A stretch of 64,000 bases of DNA from Adiantum capillus-veneris (taxonomy: Eukaryota > Streptophyta > Polypodiopsida > Polypodiales > Pteridaceae). Location of the stretch: positions 16,137,077 through 16,201,076 of the forward strand of contig CM043946.1 of NCBI GenBank assembly GCA_014529385.2, written 5' to 3'. Below, piece by piece: positions 56,442 through 64,000 of this stretch; positions within the stretch are counted from its first letter, which is position 1, and each line of letters begins with the position of its first letter. Position numbers and translations under genes: made by a program. Below the pieces are notes generated by a model. That model saw only the letters and a program-made list of their open reading frames with translations, was not told the DNA's origin and did no database searches.

Positions 56442-57531
56442 CCATAGAGGGTAACCAATAAGCAGTAGGCTAGAATTAAATTAGTCTAATCATTTTAGAA
56501 ATGCTTGATAAAAGAATCAATAGAAATTAAGCTCCCTAGAAGACTATTGGATAGTATACCAAGGGGTCCAATGAGCATCCAGCAGCCTAATGGCTTGCCT
56601 GATTCCTATTGGCCACAAGACAAAAAGGTCCAATGAGAGTTTAAATGAATTATTTAATTAAAGCTCTCACAAAAGGGAAAAGGGGGACACATGTCACGAG
56701 GCTATCAATTATGCTTCTAATTTGTGATTGGCTAAGCTTTGTAGGAGCCAATGAGAGATCAGCATGAGTATTTTTCAAGAGGGTCCGACCAACAAGAGAG
56801 AGAGAGAGGGCTGCATTTTAGTCTAAAACTTTTTTGCACACACACACACACACACACACAAAACTCATGTGTGCAAGAAGAACTCCATCTCCTTCTCCAA
56901 GAATTGAGAAGTAAAGGCCTACACCAACAACTAGCTATGAAGTACAAATCCAACCAAGATCCAAGATTCAATGGCATTCTCATCTCCTCTACCATGCTAA
57001 TTACTAAGCTAAGCTATGCTATTAGAGTGATTATGTCAAGAGAATACATCTTTCTTGTAAGATACATCTTCTTCCTCTCAATCTATCCTCATTCCGTGCT
57101 AGCTCTCACCATTTTTGAAGGTGTGTGACGCCTTGGGACTGAGGCTAGGGACACTAGCTGGTGTGTTTTTGAAGCATAATTTGGTGCATGAAGCTTCCAT
57201 CTTCATTGCACCAATGAGTTTTACCAATGAACACAAGAATGGTATTGTACAAAAGTCTCCTTTGATGGGAGAAGCTATAATACAAAGCCTTTATGGAGGG
57301 GGGACCAGCTCCATGTAAATACGGTCCTCATCTGTTGTCAAATGTTCTATTTCTCTCTCTTTTCAAGTATTTTCAATTCCAAATTAGCTAGGTGCAAATT
57401 CCTATGTTGCTTTCTTAAATTAAGTACTCTCTATGCTCATTAGTAACGTGTTCTTAATGAAATGCTCACTATGTTATCAATTTTTGCTACACACAAGTTA
57501 TTAGTGCATTAAATGTTAGATTGGTATCAAA

Positions 57532-57545
57532 GAATTATGGTTTCT
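57532..57545 (+). other. Primer-binding site of the TGAAG element
   Basis: TTGGTATCAAAG directly after the left LTR is close to the initiator-Met primer site. Confidence 0.7.
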
Positions 57546-57929
57546 CTTTTCTTCCTCAAGAAGAGAGGTCCTCAAGCTTGCTAAAAATGGTTGGTGTTAT
57601 TAATAATTGCAAAAGAGTAAGTAGAATAGGGATTTTTCATCCTTGAAGCATGCCTGCTTTATGCAATTAATAGAGATACTGTCAAGAGCTATGGTCTTAA
57701 TAATAGAGTCCTACGGGGCTTGCCTATGGCTTAACCATTATTGAGCTATTAGAAGCTTGATAGGAACTGGTGCCGTCTTGGCTCTATTGAACCCTCTCTT
57801 CTATTCCTTGCAATTAATAATATTTGAGCCACGGGTATATATTCTTGAGTGCTTATCTTTGAAGGTAAAGAGGAGTAGCAACTAGGGCTTGAAGTACCCA
57901 AGTACAAGTAAAAATTTACACCTAAACTT

Positions 57930-58865
57930 TGCTAGTATGGCTAACAAGGGAAAAGAGATTGAAATGAATGTTGATAGCTTTGATTTTGCTAATGAAAGAG
58001 AAGCTAATGATGTCCCTATGCTTGTAAACTATATTGTTTCTCGGCTTTGACAGGCCTTGGGCAACCCATCCCTCCAAGGTGAAGTGCTACAGCAATTGCA
58101 CACCCATGGTACTCTCCATACTCCCCACCAAGAAGAGAGAGTACCTAGGAAGGCTCCTGGTGAGACTTCCAAAAGAGGGCTCTCTCCAATAAGGGAAGAA
58201 GAGGAGGATTCGTACAAAGGGCTCAAAAATTACTACTTGATGAGGCATCTCCCTCCTAAAGGAGAACCCAAGTTTCAACGGTAGAGTCCCCACCAAAAAA
58301 ACTAGAAAGAAGTGAGTCTCCTGCCACCTCGACGGAGATGGCTCCACAAAGGCGACAGGCAAAACACTCTCCAACACCCCCTAAATGGAGAAGACCATCG
58401 CATACTTCTCTATACCATAGTTCAAAGAGGGAAGAGAGAAAACAAGAGAAGAAAAAGGAAAAAAATAGGTCACCATCTTCTCCATCTTCTTTATCCTCTT
58501 CCTCTTCTGAAGAAAGTGATGGTGCAAACAAGGAGGAACAAGGGAAGAAAAAGGCGAGAAAGAGGTCACCCTCTTATCCATCCTCCTCGTACTCTTCCTC
58601 TTCTAAAGAAAGTGATGGTGCAGCTCTCAAACCACCTAAAAGAAGAGGCCATAGGAAATACTATGCCGCCTAGAAGAGGTCATCCAAGCTCAAAAGGTTC
58701 AAAGAGGGAGGAAAGAACATCTCTTTCCTTACTTACGATGGCATTTTTGGTGCTACCAACAAAGATGTGGATCTTGGAGATGAGGGCTTCATGGAGTCCT
58801 CAAAGCTACGTCATGTAGCCATGCATTTTCAAAAGTCCGCCAGGCAATGGTGGTCTAGCCTACGA
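57930..58865 (+). pseudogene. gag-like region of the TGAAG element
   Basis: Frames carry a charged, Lys/Ser/Glu-rich middle (58338-58673), then IFGATNKDVDLGDEGF and HFQKSARQWWSSLRA, which look like a plant gag with its Trp-Trp block. An early frame from 57936 includes KGKEIEMNVDSFDF. It lies between the primer site and right LTR text. Fossil. Confidence 0.5.
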
Positions 58866-59760
58866 GCCAGAAGACAAAAAGGTCCAATGAGAGTTTAAAT
58901 GAATTATTTAATTACCTAAAGCTCTCACAAAAGGGAAAAGGGATACATATATCACAAGGCTATCAATTATGCTTCTAATTTGTGATTGGCTAAGCTTTGC
59001 AGGAGCCAATGAGAGACCAACATGAGTATTTTGCAAGACGGGTCAACCAAGAAGAGAGAGGGGACTACATTTTAGTCTAACACTTTGCTACACACACACA
59101 CAACTCATGTGTGCAAGAAGAACTCCATCTCCTTCTTCAAGCATTGAGAAGTAGAGGCCTACACCAACAACTCTTGCTATGGAATAAAAATCCAACCAAG
59201 ACCCAAGCTTCAATGGCATGCTCATCTCCTCTACGATGCTAATTACTAAGCTAAGCTATGCTATTAGAGTGATTATGTGAGGAGAATAATTCTTTCTCGT
59301 AAGATACATCTTCTTCCTCTCATCTATCCTCATTCCCTACTAACTCTCACCATTTTTGAAGGTGTGTGAGGTCTTGGGACTGAGGCTAGGGACACTCGGT
59401 GTGTTTTTCAAGCATAATTTGGTGCATGAAGCTTCCATCTTCATTGCACCAACAAGTTTTTTCAAGGAACACAATAATTGTATTGTACAAAAGTCTCCTT
59501 TGATGGGATAAGCTATAATACAAAGCCTTTATGGAGGGGGGACCGGCTCTATGTAAATCTGGTCCTCAATTGTTGTCAATTGTTCTATTTCTCTCTCTTC
59601 TCAAGTATTGTCAATGCCAAATTAGCTAGGTGTAAATCGCTATGTTTTTTTCTCAAATTAAGTACTCTCTCTATGCTCATTAGGAGCTTGTTCTTAATAA
59701 AATGCGCACTGTGTTATCAATTTTTGCTTCACACAAGTTATTAGTGCATTAAATGTTACA
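58866..59760 (+). repeat. Right LTR-related copy of the TGAAG element
   Basis: It matches 56614-57531 at about 93% by eye, ends GTTACA and is followed by the TGAAG duplication. Confidence 0.8.
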
Positions 59761-59765
59761 TGAAG

Positions 59766-60187
59766 TAGCTTCACAACTTTTGAGTTGGTTCTGTTGCCGG
59801 AACGTGAGAAGAAGGACTTGACGATTATTCCATCTGCAAATAGACTAAGGCATACGTGATCTTGACAGAGTTTCATAAATCAAGCTTGATGGTCAAGCTG
59901 TGTGGGTAATTAACTTGAGCACTTGAGTCTGTTGGGGTTCACTAAATAGGTTTTTCATAATTGAGTGCTTTGGAGACACAACATATACGGTTCAAATATT
60001 TGTGATGGTGCAGCTACCAAAATAATTGAGCTAGACTATAGATGATATCATTTAAGCCTTACTTTGTTTTACATGTACTTACCAGTTATGTGATCTTGAT
60101 GGGAAGCAACTTAAGGTGATTATAGCAGATATACATTGAAGACAGGTTGGCACAGGCCAAAGACTATGTAGGTTCAGAGGGGGTGGA
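59766..60187 (+). other. Interior end and polypurine tract of the R2 LTR element
   Basis: No gene is recognised. TTCAGAGGGGGTGGA directly before TGTCATGCACC at 60188 is a good polypurine tract and fixes plus orientation. Confidence 0.55.
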
Positions 60188-60720
60188 TGTCATGCACCTC
60201 CGCTTCCATGATGTGAAAATGAGCAAAGGGATTTATATAAAGTTTATTTGAATCCTTTATGATTCTTCAACAAATAAGGGCTTGATAACAAGGCAATTTT
60301 AAGTAAAAGTATGCCAAATGCGTCTCTAAAGGGCCAAAGTTGTATTGTTAATGCTAATAGTGAGTATGCTTGAAGTGGTCATAGCTGGAAGTTTATTGAT
60401 TAGAATTGTAGTACTTGAAGTGCTCTACAAGCCTGTCTTTATGATTTGTCAATCGGAGCTATAGATAGGAAGTTATGTCAGTTTGAATTTTGAGCTAATA
60501 GCAGATCCGTACCGGATTGGGCAACTACAATTGAGGGGACAAAAATGAAGTGAATGCATGGTCTTGAAGTGCTCACTTTGTCGAGAGCATCAGTCTTTTT
60601 AAATTAGTGATCGGAGCTACGGTTACCAAGATATCACCAGATTAAATTTCATCGAGGGCTAGTTCCGTACCAGTCTGGTCGACTCGATCGGTGTGCCCTC
60701 AACACCTATGGAGTGATTTA
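60188..60720 (+). repeat. LTR start, family R2
   Basis: It starts TGTCATGCACC after the polypurine tract and matches 32461-33022 reversed. It contains degenerate subrepeats with GAGCACTT-like words. The right end of the LTR is not determined and lies beyond 60720. Confidence 0.65.
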
Positions 60721-62814
60721 TCATCATTAAATGGGTCATATCTTTGCCTCTAAAAATAACAATCTTATAAACACAATCATCCCTTAAACTAAGCAGTAGA
60801 TCCTCCCATTTTGAATCTTATTCACAATTGGATCTTGAAATAACCATATCTCCCTATGAAAGGAGGAGAAAGATTCCCAAAGCCAAAAAAAAGTTAGTCA
60901 AACTAGATTCTCTTTGATTTTTTTTAGCAAGAGATTACTTGCCTTGAAGCCCTACATGAGAAGTTTTCTTGATAGTGAAGAAGGCCTACTTGCTACCCAC
61001 AGAAATCATCATTTGTTCTTCATGCTTCTTGTGCATATAACCAATGATAAAAAGGGCCTATCGCTACAATCATATGCAATGAACACAAGAATATATACCA
61101 ACCTGAACTATTATTAAATACAAGGTTACAACAATGGTTGACCCCTATAATAACTTTAATAGGAGAACCATCCATAAAAATTATTGGAAACAAACAAAAT
61201 TGTACTTTATCCTTGACAAGGTAGCTATTGTGATAGCAAAAGCATAAATAATGGTAAGATGGAATGAATTCCACCTAAGTGACTTCAATGACGGTGGGTG
61301 GGGGCAAAGGGGACCACGCCCGGCACATGATCAATCTGCTTCTCTATAGCCCAGGATAATCACTGCACCCCAATCCACTAGAGTTCACCTTCAAAACTCA
61401 CACAATTGACAACAAACCACATCAAATTTTACGCATTTAAGACCGTGCCACAAAACACACCGATCTCTCTTTCTCCCTCACACACACAAAAGCCCGAGGA
61501 GGCCCACTCATCTTGAACACTGGCACCATACAGTTGGAACAAAGCAAAGAGAAGAAGGTGGGAAAGGGGGAAGAAACAACAAGAAATTCTAATCTAGTTT
61601 TCTTTGAATATGGCAAAAAGACCATCTACAAAACCATCAAACCTCGGCTACAAAGGCTCCCCCGGTGCGATCACGTTGAGGAGCAAAAACCATGGACAAA
61701 CTCCAGCTTCACCTTCGCGTGGCCCTCCTCTTCAGAGCGGCAAGAAAAGAAAAACACTGTTGTCAAAGCCCTCGCCGACTCTACCACCTTCTCCAAAGCT
61801 TCTCCTAGCTCATGCCAAAAACTCCCTCCTCCGAGCTCTCTCCGAGCTTCTTCTTCTTCTTCAAAACAAAACTCACTCTCGAGAACCCTCTCTTGGGCTC
61901 CTCTCTAAGCTCCAAAAGGAGATTCCTTGAACTCTCTTGAGAGCCTCCAAAAATCCCCAATTCCAAAAATATGGGCCCCTATCAAGGGAGTGTGTAGTCT
62001 CCCCATTTAGCTGACCCTTTTTCTATTCTTGGTCCCTCCTACATGGGACGCCCCTCCTTGGTATTTCCGGTATGCTTGGAGACCAAGTGTGAGCCCCCCC
62101 CTTCTTGTTGTCACGGCGGTGTGACAAGGGACGGGACCCTCCCTTTGCTTTCAATTAAAAGAGCCGAGACCTTTGAATGCCCTCATGTGAATGCTCCCGA
62201 GATACTACCACATCATCATTGGCACGTACCGTCAACAACAATAGATGACGACCAAGTTCCACCGTCGCACAGTGCATGGTGTTACTGACTCCATCAATGG
62301 CGCACCCTGTAGCGCCAACAACACTACCTATCATAGCTAACAATCCAAGGAGCTCACGCTCCCTTTGTGATGCTATTGAGCTCCACTCGCTCGATGCAGT
62401 ATATAAAGCTTACCTCCACGGTCCTCAAGTGCTCATGTGGGTTTTTGAACCTCACCATGTGGAAGCACCTCATGTGTTAGCCCTCAAGAGCCCCCCCAAC
62501 TTCAAATTGAATCCTCAAAAGCCATTCTTTTTTTGCTCCAACTTTTGCCATCTAACATCCACTTCTCAGGACTCCAATCATCGAGCCGTCAAAACCACCT
62601 CACACCTGGCATATTCGACTTGCTCACCCTGCATTTGGGTATTCCTGGGCCCGCTAATCGAAGATGTCAAAAAACAAAAAAATCACATGGTGTTGGATAG
62701 TTGTCACTTGGCACCAATTTTACTTGGCAGTATCGAGCCATTCGAGATTCGTTTGACAAGCCGTAACTTAACATGGCATTCACTTGCCACATACTCCATA
62801 TAAAAACCTTAGAT
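60721..62814. other. Unassigned repeat-like DNA
   Basis: Frames at 61513-61930 (two overlapping) and 62276-62803 (175 codons) have no known motif; their composition (Ser/Leu/Pro/Lys) looks like translated LTR or UTR text. A short hairpin (TTGTCAC/GTGACAA-like) lies near 62107. I see nothing else. Confidence 0.35.
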
Positions 62815-63250
62815 GCCACATCGATCGAGGTGGCCATATTGGCACATAACTGGCCCCCACTAGCAAAACTTCATCTGGCAATATCTTTCACATCCAAGCT
62901 TTGATCGCCAATTTGAAAAGACAAGCAAGCTCCATAAATCAAGCACTACCTACCCATAGTCCCAAACTGGCTCGGACTACCTGGCATCACCTAGCCTGTC
63001 CATCTCAAATCGGCAAACACTTTTAGCTTCTAAACACCATATCTTGCACCCCATGTCTCTGTTTGATGAGTCGCCTGGACCTGCTCATTTAGCACTTCAA
63101 GCTCTATATTCCCAAGCCCAAAACTAGCACCTTGAACATCCTTCACCAGCCACCCTATCAAGCCCATGAAACCCTTTTGGTCTAGAATACCACATAAATA
63201 ATACATCTCCACTGTCATTTGCTTGCCCAGGCTGTTCCCATCTGTTCTAG
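62815..63250 (-). repeat. Diverged third copy of family R2
   Basis: The text GATCGCCAATTTGAAAAGAC...GCTCCATAAATCAAGCACT parallels 32560-32630 in the same orientation, with much lower identity than the other pair. The borders are vague. Confidence 0.4.
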
Positions 63251-64000
63251 CACTCTAGCATGCATATCTCAGCATACATATCACTGGTTGCATTCTTAGC
63301 TAGGGTCGGAACACTTTGGATGCACTAACAGTCTCAATAGTTTGAGTCGGTACCATACATGTCTTGAAAAAATTGTTTTGGCATGGATACATCACAATTC
63401 AAAGTTGCCCAAATGTGAAATGTAAGATTATATCCTCTTACTGACCATGCCCCAAACCTATCTGCCATTTCTCTTGATCCCAAGTCAATGAGTAGTACCT
63501 CAACACGGGTTGGAAGCCTTGATTCTCATGATGACCGTCCAAGCATCTTGCTTTGCAAAATTGAAGATCTTGTCCAAGATAAATAGTGATCCATACCAAA
63601 ATAAGAAGAATAACCTGGTTGCCTCTCTATGGATAGTTGCCTCTCTATGGGTCAGAGCCATGTATGTTGATAACTTGAGAGTGTCGTATGTACCATGCAT
63701 GCCTGAAGCTATTGTCAAGCATTTTTTGGATAAGAATAAAGTCACTAAGTCATGCCAAAAAGCTTGCTCACTAGCCTCGAGTACATAGATGTACATAATG
63801 CTTTGAGTGTTCAGAGTGCTCTTGTAAAAATTATGTATAAAGGCTTGGTTTTGCTTAGTCATTTGCAAGAGTTTTGGGTTGGTCTAACTCTTAAAAGGTG
63901 ATTTTCAATGAGTACTCTCAATCATGCTTGATAGCCGGTGAATCGGACTCATACATCATAAGTTACATGCATTGGAAGTGGGTGGTTCCTTACTTAGAAA
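63251..64000. other. Unassigned right end of window
   Basis: Opposed open frames overlap at 63500-63868 (minus, 122 codons) and 63510-63788 (plus, 92 codons); neither has a recognised domain. A short local repeat (TTGCCTCTCTATGG twice near 63618-63650) is visible. Confidence 0.35.

Larger units (their letters stand above)
53359..57531 (+). repeat. Left LTR of the TGAAG element (holds a nested element)
   Basis: About 1.8 kb without the nested insertion. It has two tandem units with period 173 (53708 onward and 53881 onward), each with GGGGATGAGAGAGAAACAC and a short CA run. CCAAT/ATTGG words are unusually frequent (CCAATGAGAG, CCTATTGGATGG, GATTGGCT). It ends before the primer site at 57532. 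Confidence 0.72.
53359..59760 (+). mobile_element. LTR element (copia-type primer site) with TGAAG duplication, broken
   Basis: The ends are TGTCATAAAA at 53359 and GTTACA at 59760, flanked by exact TGAAG (53354-53358, 59761-59765). LTR text at 56614-57531 recurs at 58866-59760. TTGGTATCAAAG follows the left LTR (57532 onward), a close match to the initiator-Met-tRNA primer site. The short interior has a gag-like region only. The left LTR holds the nested short copia element 54093-56441. The copy is incomplete, lacking pol and part of the right LTR. Confidence 0.8.

Noticed and set aside
62276-62803. 175-codon frame as a host gene
   Set aside because: Composition and repeat context look like translated LTR or UTR text, with no domain and no support for splicing or a promoter.
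63500-63868. 122-codon minus-strand frame as a gene
   Set aside because: An opposed frame of similar length overlaps it and neither has a recognised domain.

Overview
The window looks like intergenic DNA from a large plant nuclear genome, most likely a seed plant. Almost everything recognisable is a plant transposable element: Ty3/gypsy chromoviruses with chromodomains, Tat-like and LARD-like LTR elements, non-autonomous Ty1/copia derivatives with initiator-Met-tRNA primer sites, two plant L1-type LINEs, foldback/MITE-like inverted repeats and long TC, GA, GT and TA microsatellites. I found no intact host gene, tRNA, rRNA or CRISPR array, and I cannot name the species.

Layout. 1-20255 is a deep nest. 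A chromovirus (A, from 15261) holds a short copia-derived element (14380-15260, left half outside the window). That element holds a LARD-like element (1-14379, start outside the window). The LARD holds a pol-less, GAG-bearing LTR element on the minus strand (5116-12141). Chromovirus A also carries a probable solo LTR (17186-19787). 20256-24851 is the 5' part of a Tat-like element on the minus strand. 24852-29905 is chromovirus B, split by a 2,065 bp probable solo LTR (27676-29740) that encodes two small homologous ORFs. 30008-34807 holds dispersed repeats, a reversed LTR end and a gag/LTR remnant. 34808-40303 is mostly unrecognised, with a GC-rich foldback and a long compound microsatellite. 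40315-46183 is a full-length minus-strand LINE with a poly(A) tail and an 11-bp target duplication. 47201-52850 is a degenerate plus-strand LINE, interrupted by a dispersed repeat and by a 376 bp MITE-like foldback. 53359-59760 is an LTR element with a perfect TGAAG duplication, itself hit by a 2.35 kb short copia element with a perfect CCATA duplication. 59766-64000 holds the 3' end of another LTR element and unassigned repeats.

Most notable signals. (1) Two unrelated LTR-element leaders each carry an array of 22-28 bp palindromes with a CpG-containing core, repeated at close to 285-290 bp; a half-site of each also lies in that element's LTR. (2) A family of roughly 70-codon ORFs has three members here: one inside the pol-less GAG element and two overlapping (ATGA) copies inside the solo LTR. 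I do not recognise the family. (3) The pol-less element places four small ORFs, one with a canonical CCHC knuckle, and an A17 tract ahead of its gag, and an ORF with a predicted membrane span after gag. (4) The short copia derivative carries an inverted copy of its own LTR end, so its RNA could fold on itself.

All LTR elements are treated as fossils: parts and boundaries are given, not individual lesions.
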